From contig JAYRKY010000004.1 in assembly GCA_041905525.1 (NCBI GenBank), positions 124,001 to 188,000 on the forward strand: a DNA stretch of 64,000 bases, given 5' to 3'. The stretch is from SHVO01 sp041905525. GTDB lineage: Bacteria; Pseudomonadota; Alphaproteobacteria; Rhodospirillales; Rhodospirillaceae. The notes under the pieces are model-generated. The model worked only from the letters and a program-made list of their open reading frames with translations, was not told where the DNA came from and made no database searches. This document shows positions 43,936 through 52,235 of the stretch, one piece after another; position 1 is the first letter of the stretch, and each line of letters starts with the position of its first letter. Made by a program: the position numbers and the translations under genes.

Positions 43936-45168
43936 ATGGCAAACGTTCTTTTTTATCCCGCACTTCCAAGCCGCCCCCTGCTGTTGGATCAGCTCTTCCG
44001 CGCGGTATGGCATTTTCTGCCCGCGCTCCAGAAGCTCGACCGCCTGATCTTTCCGTACTGCGGCGATGATTTTGCGTTGCTCGACGCGGACCAGACGCTC
44101 GCCGCCGCCCGTGCCTATCTAAGCCGGGATTTCGACCCCGCGATTGCCGATTACGCGCCGCGCTTTCGCGGCAAGATTCAGTTTCTACACACGGGCGCGG
44201 GGGATCTCAGCGACGTTGCGGGGCAACTGCCGGCCCTCAGCACGGTGATCGTGTGGAATTTAAGCGACCCCCGGTTCGCCGCGGTCGGCAAGCAGATCGC
44301 GGACCGTCACCGCGCCGAACTCGTTCTGGCCGATCCGGCCGTGGTGCAGCAAGAAACGCTGTTGACCCTGCGCGGGGTCCACAAACTTTTCGAGCAAAGG
44401 GAGTTGCACGATCTCGTCAATGAGTCTTACCGGCGTTTCTCAGAGTGCCTGAAATTGTGGAAGGGACAGACCATGAGTCTCTTCGGAAATGGGCCATCGC
44501 TCGCGAAGGTCGTTGCCGCGAAGGCGCCCATCCGGGGACATCTTCGCGCGATTTGCAATTCCACCATTGGCGATTTGGCGGCGCTTGAGCATCTGAAACC
44601 GCAGCTGATGTTTTGCGGCGATCCCGTTCAGCATTGCGGCGTATCGCTCTATGCCGGCCGTTTCCGCGCCGACCTCGCCCGGGCGATGGAGGAACCAGGA
44701 CGTATTCTATTCACGCAGCTGGGTTATGTGCCTTACTTCCGAGAGGCGCTGCCGGCGGGTGCGCACGACCGCGTCATCGGCATCGGCAACGATCGGCGGC
44801 CGCAATTCAATATCGACCTCGATATGGAGTTTTTGACCGCCGCGACGGCGAACATCTTCACGATGATCGTATTGCCGGTGGCGCTGACGATTTCCAAAGA
44901 GATCGATATCTACGGCTGCGATGGAATGTCCTTCGCCGCCGCGACCAAGCCCTGGTCGCACGCCAATGAAGACGACTACATGGGAAAGATGGCCGTGACG
45001 CACCGCGTGCACGCCGGCTTCTGGAAGCGCAATTACGAAGAAGAGTTCTGGAGCTACTGCAAGGATATGGAAGATATCCTGAGCCTTGCGTCCGCGCGGG
45101 GAGTTGCGATCCACGCGCGGACGGCGTCTTACGTTCCCGCTTTGGCGAAGCGGTTCAAAGCGCTTTAG
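43936..45168 (+). CDS. DUF115 / Maf-like glycosyltransferase-related protein
   Basis: A 410-residue cytoplasmic protein starting at ATG 43936; the frame is open for 73 more codons upstream, which do not resemble the family. The central region has SLFGNGPSLAK (about 186-196), CNSTIGDLAALEHLKPQLMFCGDPVQHCG and IDIYGCDGMSFA, the pattern of the DUF115 domain of Maf (motility-associated factor) proteins and of 6-hydroxymethylpterin-pyrophosphokinase-like folds. Maf proteins transfer nonulosonic acids such as pseudaminic or legionaminic acid to flagellins. A CMP-acidic-sugar synthetase gene lies 3.3 kb away, which fits. Sugar and acceptor are unknown. Confidence 0.6.
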   Translation: MANVLFYPALPSRPLLLDQLFRAVWHFLPALQKLDRLIFPYCGDDFALLDADQTLAAARAYLSRDFDPAIADYAPRFRGKIQFLHTGAGDLSDVAGQLPALSTVIVWNLSDPRFAAVGKQIADRHRAELVLADPAVVQQETLLTLRGVHKLFEQRELHDLVNESYRRFSECLKLWKGQTMSLFGNGPSLAKVVAAKAPIRGHLRAICNSTIGDLAALEHLKPQLMFCGDPVQHCGVSLYAGRFRADLARAMEEPGRILFTQLGYVPYFREALPAGAHDRVIGIGNDRRPQFNIDLDMEFLTAATANIFTMIVLPVALTISKEIDIYGCDGMSFAAATKPWSHANEDDYMGKMAVTHRVHAGFWKRNYEEEFWSYCKDMEDILSLASARGVAIHARTASYVPALAKRFKAL

Positions 45169-45573
45169 CTATTGGCAATCCGGCGAGTTCGCGGCGCGCT
45201 GCGTCTTGAGGAACTCAATAAGGTCCGCACGTTCCTTCTCGTCATAGAGACCTGCGAAGCCCATGTTGCTGCCCGACAGGAACGAGAGCGGCGATTCAAT
45301 AAACTGGCTAAGAGTCTTTTCGTCCCAGGTCAGGCCGGACGACTTCATCGTTTCAGAGTAGGCGTAACCCGGCACCGAGCCGGCCTTGCGTCCGACGACG
45401 CCGCAGTGGGGAGGTCCGACAAGCACTTCCTTGGCGGCGTGGCAGCCAACACAGCCCTGCTCTTCGTAAACCTTGGCGCCGCGAGCGGCATCGGCGGCTA
45501 GGATGGGGCTTGAAGCGATAAACGCAACGGTGAACGCAGAGACGCTGGAGACAACTAACTTGGAAAGAGACAA
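45169..45573 (-). CDS. Exported c-type cytochrome
   Basis: A 134-residue monohaem cytochrome. TTG 45573 is preferred: GAGGAG sits 8 bases upstream (reading leftwards), and it yields a normal signal peptide ending ILAAD; an ATG frame start at 45603 would add ten residues. The haem site is CVGCH, and the Met ligand probably lies in GSNMGFAG. GPPHCGVVGRKAG is a class I (cytochrome c2-like) signature. It probably shuttles electrons in the periplasm or attached to the membrane. Its stop is next to that of the DUF115 gene (convergent). Confidence 0.88.
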   Translation of the reverse strand: MSLSKLVVSSVSAFTVAFIASSPILAADAARGAKVYEEQGCVGCHAAKEVLVGPPHCGVVGRKAGSVPGYAYSETMKSSGLTWDEKTLSQFIESPLSFLSGSNMGFAGLYDEKERADLIEFLKTQRAANSPDCQ

Positions 45574-45688
45574 CGTAAACGCTCCTCGTACTAACATGTG
45601 CATAGAGCCGTCTTAACGCGCGCTTGATTCAAGTCAAGCCACGAGAGTGTGCGTCACAAACGGGTTACACTTTCTTACAGGGAGCCGG

Positions 45689-48331
45689 TCACGGTTGCAG
45701 ACTTTTCGACACAAGTTCGCCTACATCGCGTGAAATTTGTGGAGTGCCTGCAATTCTCTCCAGCTGAGATTTCATCAGCGCCCGCCGTGAGGCATCAAAT
45801 CTGCGCCAACGTCCAAGCGGCGGCACAAGGCGCGCGGCGACCTGCGGATTGAATTTGTCCACCACCAGAATTTGTTCGGCCAGGAAGTCGTATCCTGAAC
45901 CGTCCGCGGCGTGAAAATTCGCGGGGTTCGAGAGGCTGAACGCGCCGATCACCGCCCGGAGCTTATTTGGATTTTTCAAATCGAAACTCGGATGCGTCAT
46001 CAGCTTGCGCACGGTGGCGAGAGCGCCGGGCAGGGGGCACATCGCCTGGACCGAAAGCCATTTATTGACGACGAGGTGATCGTTTTTGAAACGCTCATAA
46101 AATACCGCCAGCGCCTCTTCGCGCTCGGCCGTCTCGATCTGATTGAGAATGGCAAGCGCGTCCATCCTGTCGGTCATATTGTCGGCGCTGTCGAACTGTC
46201 CTTTCACCAACAAGACGCTGTCACGACTTTCCAGAGCGCCGAGATAGCCGAGCGCAATCCGCTTCAGAAGGCGGCGCCCCATGCCCTGCGCGTCGGGAAT
46301 GTAGGGCGCGTTGAGACGTTGGCTGTCGTAAATGCGCCGGAACTCGCCTGCATGCGCCTCGGCGATCGCGCGGCGCACATGCTTGCGGGCCTCGTGAAGG
46401 TGGAGAGGGGACTCTTCAGCCATCCGGTTCGCCAGGTAGTCTTCAGCCGGCAGTCCGAGCGCCGACGCCTTGAACGCGGGTTCCAGTGTGTCGTTCTGCG
46501 CGATCGCCCCCATTGCGGAAATGAATAACGGACTGATCTGGAGCGTGCGCCCGGCGAGAGCGTCAGCGACGCCCGACAAAATGACGTTGCAGGCGAAGTC
46601 CTGGGCGGCATTCCAGCGATTGAAGGAATCTGAATCCTTCGCCATTCGGAAAGCGAGGTCCTCTTCCGGTTCCTGGCGCTCGATAATGACCGGGGCGGAG
46701 AAGGAGCGATTGATGGACAGTCGTGGACGGGTTGCCGTCACGCCAGTGAATTCGAACGTCTCCTCGAAGCTTCGAAGCTCCACAATGCCGCTGCCGGGCG
46801 TCTGCCCGCGACACACGAGCGGAAGATCACGTCCGTCGTCTCCGATCACACCCAGCGCAAGGGGGATGTGATAGGGCTTTTTATCGGGCTGACCCGGCGT
46901 CGGCGGGCAGCTTTGACGTAGCCGGAGCTTCAGGGTCTTGGTGCCCGCGTCATAATGGTCCTCGACCAAAATCCGCGGTGTGCCGGCTTGGCTGTACCAG
47001 AGTTTGAACTGGGACAGATCGTGGCCGGAGGCATCTTCCATCGCCTTGACGAAGTCGTCGCAAGTCACGGCTTGGCCGTCGTGGCGACTGAAGTAGAGAT
47101 CCATACCCGCGCGAAAGGCTTTGGCTCCGAGTAGGGTATGCATCATGCGGATGACTTCAGCGCCCTTCTGATAGACCGTAGCCGTATAGAAGTTGTTGAT
47201 CTCCACATAGCTGTCGGGCCGCACTGGATGCGCGAGCGGACTCGCATCCTCGCGGAACTGCGATGTGCGCAGGGTTTCGACGTCATCGATTCGCTTGTTT
47301 GCGCGGCTGCGCATGTCCGCCGTGAACTCCTGGTCGCGGAAGACAGTGAGACCTTCCTTCAGGCTGAGCTGAAACCAATCCCGGCAGGTGACCCGATTGC
47401 CACTCCAGTTGTGGAAGTACTCGTGACCGACAATGGATTCGATCAGGTAGTAATCGAGGTCCGTGGCGGTATCGGTATCGGCGAGGATGTAGCGGTCGTT
47501 GAAGATGTTGAGGCCCTTATTCTCCATCGCCCCCATATTGAAGTCGCTGACGGCAACGATGTTGAATACATCGAGATCGTACTCGCGCCCGAATGCGACC
47601 TCGTCCCATTTCATCGCGCGGATCAGGGCCTCCATCGCGTACTTTGCGCGCGGCGCCTTGCCATGTTCGACATAGATGCGCAGAAGCACTTTCCGACCCG
47701 ATGCGGTGGTGAACGAGTCCTCGATATGGGCCAAGTCGCCCGCGACAAGGGCGAACAGATAACAAGGCTTTGGATGCGGATCCTCCCACACCGCGTAGTG
47801 GCGTCCGTCAGGCAAGTCCCCGGTGCCGGCCGGATTACCGTTGGCCAGCAGTACCGGGCAATCCTTCTTGGACGCGCGCAGCGTCGTGCGATAGGTCGCC
47901 ATGACATCCGGGCGGTCCAGGAAATAGGTGATGTGGCGGAACCCCTCCGCTTCGCACTGGGTGCAGAAGACGCCTTGCGACCGGTAGAGACCCTCGAGGG
48001 CCTTATTGGCCTCGGGATCGATCTCGACTTCGGTCTCCAGCGTAAAGGCCGCGGGAGGGTCCAAGAGCGTGAGAGCGTTCTTGGAGATCGTGTAGGCCGA
48101 AGGCGCCAGCGGCTCGCCGTTCACGGCGATCCTGTGAAGCTTCAGTCCTTCGCCGTTCAGTTCCAGGGGATGGGCCGCAGACGCGCGGCGCACGATCGCA
48201 AGGCGCGCCATAACGCGGGTTGCGCGCGGCTCGAGGTCGAACACGAGATCAACGGCCTGGATCCCGTAGGCCGGAGGCGTGTAGTCGGCGAGGCGGATGG
48301 TCTTGATCGCGGGTGAATCGTCGGGTGTCAT
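45689..48331 (-). CDS. pepN: Aminopeptidase N
   Basis: An 880-residue M1 zinc aminopeptidase that degrades peptides from their N-terminus in the cytoplasm. GAMENKGLNIFN is the exopeptidase motif, HEYFHNWSGNR (about residue 295) the zinc site with the third ligand in LKEGLTVFRD, and the catalytic Tyr lies in ATVYQKGAEV. The start is ATG 48331 with GAGGA 6 bases upstream; an in-frame TTG occurs 12 bases earlier. Length matches E. coli PepN. It lies between the two glycan-related loci on the other strand. Confidence 0.95.
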   Translation of the reverse strand: MTPDDSPAIKTIRLADYTPPAYGIQAVDLVFDLEPRATRVMARLAIVRRASAAHPLELNGEGLKLHRIAVNGEPLAPSAYTISKNALTLLDPPAAFTLETEVEIDPEANKALEGLYRSQGVFCTQCEAEGFRHITYFLDRPDVMATYRTTLRASKKDCPVLLANGNPAGTGDLPDGRHYAVWEDPHPKPCYLFALVAGDLAHIEDSFTTASGRKVLLRIYVEHGKAPRAKYAMEALIRAMKWDEVAFGREYDLDVFNIVAVSDFNMGAMENKGLNIFNDRYILADTDTATDLDYYLIESIVGHEYFHNWSGNRVTCRDWFQLSLKEGLTVFRDQEFTADMRSRANKRIDDVETLRTSQFREDASPLAHPVRPDSYVEINNFYTATVYQKGAEVIRMMHTLLGAKAFRAGMDLYFSRHDGQAVTCDDFVKAMEDASGHDLSQFKLWYSQAGTPRILVEDHYDAGTKTLKLRLRQSCPPTPGQPDKKPYHIPLALGVIGDDGRDLPLVCRGQTPGSGIVELRSFEETFEFTGVTATRPRLSINRSFSAPVIIERQEPEEDLAFRMAKDSDSFNRWNAAQDFACNVILSGVADALAGRTLQISPLFISAMGAIAQNDTLEPAFKASALGLPAEDYLANRMAEESPLHLHEARKHVRRAIAEAHAGEFRRIYDSQRLNAPYIPDAQGMGRRLLKRIALGYLGALESRDSVLLVKGQFDSADNMTDRMDALAILNQIETAEREEALAVFYERFKNDHLVVNKWLSVQAMCPLPGALATVRKLMTHPSFDLKNPNKLRAVIGAFSLSNPANFHAADGSGYDFLAEQILVVDKFNPQVAARLVPPLGRWRRFDASRRALMKSQLERIAGTPQISRDVGELVSKSLQP

Positions 48332-48432
48332 GCGGATCCTCAAAAGGCCTTCTTTAGGGGTCTCTTAACCTCGATTGTCGTAATCTAAACTCGGCGAATT
48401 GTCCCGTTTTCCGAGAGTGAGTGGAGCTACTG

Positions 48433-49728
48433 ATGCGCACCGTTGCGTTCGTGCCGGCAAAGGGCGAGAGCAGCCGTATTCGAAACAAGAATACCGTGAT
48501 TCTCGACGGCGAATACCTCTTCAAGCGCAAGCTGATCCAGCTGCTGGCGTGCCCGGAAATCGACGACGTCTATTTGGACACGGAATCGGAGAAAATCATC
48601 GAGATCGCCTCCGACCTGCCCGTCAAAATCTTGAAACGCGATGCAAAGCTCGCGTCCAACAAGACCGACGGCCATGAGCTGTTCGCGAACGAGTGTGCGA
48701 AGGTCGAAGCCGATCTGTATATCCAATGCCTCTGCACCAGCCCCTTCATCACGGCCGAAACCATGACGCGCGCCATTCGCGCCATGAAGGCGGACGCATC
48801 CGCGGACTCCTTGGTCGCGGTCCAAAAGCGCAAGCAGTACACCTGGAGCGATGGCCGGCCCACTTACGGCGAAGGCCGCATTCCCAATTCCGTCGATCTC
48901 CCCGAGACCATTTTGGAATCGATGGGACTCTACATGGTGAAGCGCAAAGGCAAGGCCAAGCCCAAGCGCCGCTTCGGCGACAAGGTCGTGTTTTTCGAGC
49001 TGACGGACGAGGAAGCGTTTGACGTGAATTGGCCGGACGATCTGGCGCTGGCCGAGCGCATCTGCGCCGGGTACCGCGCGGCCCACAATGCGCAACTGGA
49101 CGCGATCCGTCCTCACCTATGCGCCTCGCTGCTCGCCGACATCTGCAAGGAGCGCGGGATCAAGGCGCTGTTCCCGCCCGGCTTCCGGCGCGTCAGCGGC
49201 CGTTCCGTTCTCGGCGTCGCCAAAACCCTGGAACTTCGCAAACTGCGTAAGAAAGACGACTGGAAGGGGATTTACACAGCCCTTGGCACCTACGACTTCA
49301 TCCGTCCGGGCGACGTGATTGTCGTGCAGAACGACGTGAAGGACAAAGCCTACTTCGGCGACCTGAATGCAAATATCTCCATCCGGTCAGGCGCCGTGGG
49401 CGCCGTGGTCGATAGCTACACGCGCGATTCCGCGGAGCTGAATGGCCTGGAGTTCTCCGTTTTCGCGCGCGGGATCTATTGCGACGATATCAAGTATGAA
49501 GGCACGGTCCACGCGATGAACCGGCCGATCAAGATCGGCAATGTCACCATTAACAATGGTGACTATATCTACGCCGACGATGACGGTGTGCTGGCGATTC
49601 CAAAGGAATTATGGCCCTCGATCCGCGACGAGGCGATGGCGACCTTGAAGAAGGAATTCGATATCCGCTATGCCATTATCATGGGCGAGGATGTCGGCAA
49701 GGTCCTGGGAACGCACGGCGCGTTCTGA
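48433..49728 (+). CDS. Acylneuraminate cytidylyltransferase-like domain fused to an RraA-like domain
   Basis: A 431-residue protein. ATG 48433 is chosen, with GGAG 7 bases upstream; an in-frame GTG is at 48421. Residues 1-210: a CMP-sugar synthetase (NeuA/KdsB fold) with PAKGESSRIRNKN (8-20), LDTESEKIIEIA, QCLCTSPFI and FDVNWPDD; it would activate an acidic sugar with CTP. Residues about 215-425: an RraA-like fold with HLCASLLADICKERG, GRSVLGVAKTLELRK, GDVIVVQND, GDLNANISIRSGAVGAVVDSYTRD and GDYIYADDDGVLAIPKE. RraA relatives are aldolases or decarboxylases of oxo-acids, or RNase E regulators; here a metabolic role is more likely. First gene of a three-gene operon. Confidence 0.75.
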   Translation: MRTVAFVPAKGESSRIRNKNTVILDGEYLFKRKLIQLLACPEIDDVYLDTESEKIIEIASDLPVKILKRDAKLASNKTDGHELFANECAKVEADLYIQCLCTSPFITAETMTRAIRAMKADASADSLVAVQKRKQYTWSDGRPTYGEGRIPNSVDLPETILESMGLYMVKRKGKAKPKRRFGDKVVFFELTDEEAFDVNWPDDLALAERICAGYRAAHNAQLDAIRPHLCASLLADICKERGIKALFPPGFRRVSGRSVLGVAKTLELRKLRKKDDWKGIYTALGTYDFIRPGDVIVVQNDVKDKAYFGDLNANISIRSGAVGAVVDSYTRDSAELNGLEFSVFARGIYCDDIKYEGTVHAMNRPIKIGNVTINNGDYIYADDDGVLAIPKELWPSIRDEAMATLKKEFDIRYAIIMGEDVGKVLGTHGAF

Positions 49729-49784
49729 GGGGCGTGGCCGCCAGCGGGGGCAGGGGCTTCCGCGCGCCGCGGGCGTAGAAATCC

Positions 49785-50597
49785 ATGTTTCACACGATCC
49801 TCTTGTCCGGTGACCGGTCGGGCGACGCCCTGGCGCAGATGTCGCCGGGCAGACGAAAGGCGTTCTTGCCGCTGAACGGTCGGCCGATGATCTGCTACGT
49901 GCTCGATATGCTGCTTGCCGCGCGCGGCATCGATCACATCACCATCGTCGCCAACCGGGTCGACGACTTCCAAGCCAGCGCAGACATCGCCAAGCTTCTC
50001 GCCGACCGGGCTGCCGCGGGCCGGGTGAGTTTTGCCGAAGGCGCCGATAGTCCGGCGGGTAGTGTGCTCAAGATCGCCGAGAACCTGGGACCGCGTGTTT
50101 CGGTACTCGTCACCACCGCCGACAACCCCCTTCTGAGCGTCGCGACGCTCGAGCAGTTCTGCGACGCCGTGAACGCTGACCCCGAACTCGATGCGGCCGT
50201 CGGCCTTGCTCGTGAAGTCGACATTCGAGCGGCCTTCCCAAATTCGAAACGAACCTTCATTCGCCTGGGCGGCGCGGGCTTCAGTGGATGCAATGTTTTT
50301 GCGCTCCGCCCGGGCGTCGGGCCCAAAGCGGCGCGCGCTTGGCGGGAAGTCGAGGGCCGCCGCAAGAAACCCTGGCAGCTCATTCTCCATTTTGGCGTGT
50401 TCACCTTGCTGCGGGCGCTGTTGGGCTTGCTCGACCTGGAAAAGGCCTTTAAAGCCGCCTCCAAGACCTTAGGCTTGCGCGCCAAGCCTATCGTGCTGGA
50501 TGATGCGGTCGCCGCGATGGATGTGGACCGTCCGGAGCATATTGCGATCGCCGAGCAAGTTCTTGCGAGCCGAGGGGAAGGCGCACGCGCCACGTAA
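49785..50597 (+). CDS. Nucleotidyltransferase-like protein (MobA/NTP_transf_3)
   Basis: A 270-residue protein of GT-A fold. The N-terminus reads ILLSGDRSGDAL...KAFLPLNGRPMICYVLDML, a degenerate form of the nucleotide-binding LAGG-x-S-x-R-x-G...K loop followed by the K-x-x-x-x-x-G-x-P-x motif of MobA/IspD/GlmU-type enzymes. TTADNPLLS (about 108-116) is the metal-binding Asp motif. A hydrophobic segment near residue 205 (ILHFGVFTLLRALLGLLDLE) is unusual for the family and may associate with the membrane. It is 56 bases after the cytidylyltransferase-RraA gene and one base before the next gene. It may activate a sugar, inositol or polyol phosphate. Confidence 0.65.
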   Translation: MFHTILLSGDRSGDALAQMSPGRRKAFLPLNGRPMICYVLDMLLAARGIDHITIVANRVDDFQASADIAKLLADRAAAGRVSFAEGADSPAGSVLKIAENLGPRVSVLVTTADNPLLSVATLEQFCDAVNADPELDAAVGLAREVDIRAAFPNSKRTFIRLGGAGFSGCNVFALRPGVGPKAARAWREVEGRRKKPWQLILHFGVFTLLRALLGLLDLEKAFKAASKTLGLRAKPIVLDDAVAAMDVDRPEHIAIAEQVLASRGEGARAT

Positions 50598-50598
50598 C

Positions 50599-51816
50599 GT
50601 GAACGCTGTATCGAAGCCAAGTGCGATAAAGGCTGAGCGTCCGCTGCGCGTCGGGTTTCTTTACAACCACGAGGGCGTGCACCAGGTGCGCCACAGCGCC
50701 GTGGTTATCCCCCAGCTGCTCGAACGTCATCCGCATATTCAGATCACGGTGCTCGCCACCTCGGAAGCGCTGATCGAAGCGGTCATCGGCGTTTGCGGGC
50801 CGGAGCTCATCGGCCGCGTCGAGATCATCAAGTTGTCGCGACCGGCATGGCGAAAACCGCTGGCAGGTGTTCTGGACAAGGTGAGCCCCTTCAGCCGGCT
50901 CGATAACCTGTACAGCAATCGAGACCTCTTCGCGAAGTTCGACGCCCTGGTCGTGACCGAAGGGACGAGCCTGTTTTTGAAGAAGCTCCGCGGCCTGGAG
51001 CATCTCAAGATCATTCGCATCGACCATGGCGCCGGTGATAGGTCGATCGGATTTACCCCGTCATTCTCCGGAAACGATCTGGTGCTGATCGCCGGCGAAA
51101 AGCAGCGCGAGCGATTCTTGAGGTCCGGATATCTGCGCGAGGATCAAATCGCCGTGGTCGGCTACACCAAGTTCGATGCGGTGAACGCGCTGGATGGCTC
51201 CCGCAAAAAGCTGTTCGCGGACGACAAGCCCGTGGTTCTCTACAATCCGCATCCGGAGCCCAGGCTGTCGTCTTGGTACAAGATGGGCATCGAGGTGCTG
51301 GACTTCTTCCGCACCAGCAAGGACTACAATCTCATCTTCGCCCCGCACGTGATGTTGTTCCGCCGTCGGCTTCACATCTCGCTGGAATCCTGGGCGGCGC
51401 GCGTGCGCCGGAACTTGCCCCGGCGTTTCCACGATTGCCCGCACATGTTGATCGATACGGGCAGTTCCGCTTCCGTCGACATGACCTACACACTTGCCGC
51501 GGACATCTATCTCGGCGATGTCAGCAGTCAGGTTTACGAATTCCTTGTGCAACGTCGGCCGTGCGTTTTCCTGAACGCTCACGGCGCGGATTGGCAGCAC
51601 GACGCCAACTATGCCTTTTGGAAATTCGGGCCTGTCCTCGATGATGTCGCGCATCTCGGAGCCGCCCTTGATGGCGTCGTGACGTCGCATGATCGCTATC
51701 GCCCGATCCAGGAAGCGGCGTTCCAGGATACGTTCGACTTGCAACCGGTCGCCTCATCGGTCCGCGCGGCGGACGCGATCGCCGGCTTTCTGAATGCGCG
51801 CTATTTGGCCGCTTGA
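50599..51816 (+). CDS. CDP-glycerol glycerophosphotransferase-like protein
   Basis: A 405-residue protein starting at GTG 50599, one base after the stop of the preceding gene; the frame is open for 33 codons upstream but these overlap that gene. Features of the GT-B TagF/TagB group: RVGFLYNHEGVHQ at the N-terminus, a second half starting NPHPEPRLSSWYK, FAPHVMLF, and the LGDVSSQVYEFLVQRRPCVFLN segment resembling the T-D-x-S-S motif of teichoic-acid polymerases. Gram-negative relatives build capsules and O-antigens by adding polyol-phosphate. No signal or anchor is seen; peripheral membrane attachment is likely. The 3' end overlaps the convergent small secreted gene by 16 bases. Confidence 0.65.
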   Translation: MNAVSKPSAIKAERPLRVGFLYNHEGVHQVRHSAVVIPQLLERHPHIQITVLATSEALIEAVIGVCGPELIGRVEIIKLSRPAWRKPLAGVLDKVSPFSRLDNLYSNRDLFAKFDALVVTEGTSLFLKKLRGLEHLKIIRIDHGAGDRSIGFTPSFSGNDLVLIAGEKQRERFLRSGYLREDQIAVVGYTKFDAVNALDGSRKKLFADDKPVVLYNPHPEPRLSSWYKMGIEVLDFFRTSKDYNLIFAPHVMLFRRRLHISLESWAARVRRNLPRRFHDCPHMLIDTGSSASVDMTYTLAADIYLGDVSSQVYEFLVQRRPCVFLNAHGADWQHDANYAFWKFGPVLDDVAHLGAALDGVVTSHDRYRPIQEAAFQDTFDLQPVASSVRAADAIAGFLNARYLAA

Positions 51817-52190
51817 GACGGCGGCGGCCCGTCGACCTTTGTCATCTCGATCACCGTGCAGATGTAGCGGTCAGCAATCACCTTGCTGAGGCGCTCACCG
51901 GTGTCGGCCTCTTCCGTGATAAAGCGGAGACCTTTGTCGTTCACGAACTTCATGCAGGTTTCGTAGGTGTCCACCCGGTACCAGCCGTTGTCCTGGCCTT
52001 GCACGTAGACAACCGTGTCCTTCTCACCTGGCCGCCAGCTTTTCACGCCGCCGAGATCACGAAAATGGATCGGCTTCTTCTTGGCGGCCGCAGCTTGAGG
52101 GGGAACCTGTTTCGCCGGCTCGGCGGCGATAGCGCCGGATGCGTACGCCAGGGCGGCCGCACCAGCGATCAAGAGACGAGAATACCGCAT
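51801..52190 (-). CDS. Small exported protein (possibly DUF6491)
   Basis: A 129-residue protein. ATG 52190 gives a signal peptide (RLLIAGAAALAYASGAIA, cleavage near AAEP); the frame extends five codons earlier. After a Lys/Ala linker the mature part reads IHFRDLGGVKSWRPGEKDTVVYVQGQDNGWYRVD...CMKF...GLRFITEEAD...DRYICTVIEM, with two Cys probably paired. This resembles the DUF6491 pattern (an aromatic-rich small beta domain). The function is unknown. Convergent overlap with the glycan operon. Confidence 0.6.
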   Translation of the reverse strand: MRYSRLLIAGAAALAYASGAIAAEPAKQVPPQAAAAKKKPIHFRDLGGVKSWRPGEKDTVVYVQGQDNGWYRVDTYETCMKFVNDKGLRFITEEADTGERLSKVIADRYICTVIEMTKVDGPPPSQAAK

Positions 52191-52235
52191 GGAGACCTCC
52201 AACATTGGACAGATACTGTATCGTATTGTCGGATG

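Noticed and set aside
45613..45627. TTAA-N7-TTGA resembling a CtrA box before the cytochrome gene
   Set aside because: One half-site is imperfect; too weak to call.
47138..48316. A 392-codon plus-strand open frame
   Set aside because: Antisense to pepN, whose motifs are unmistakable.
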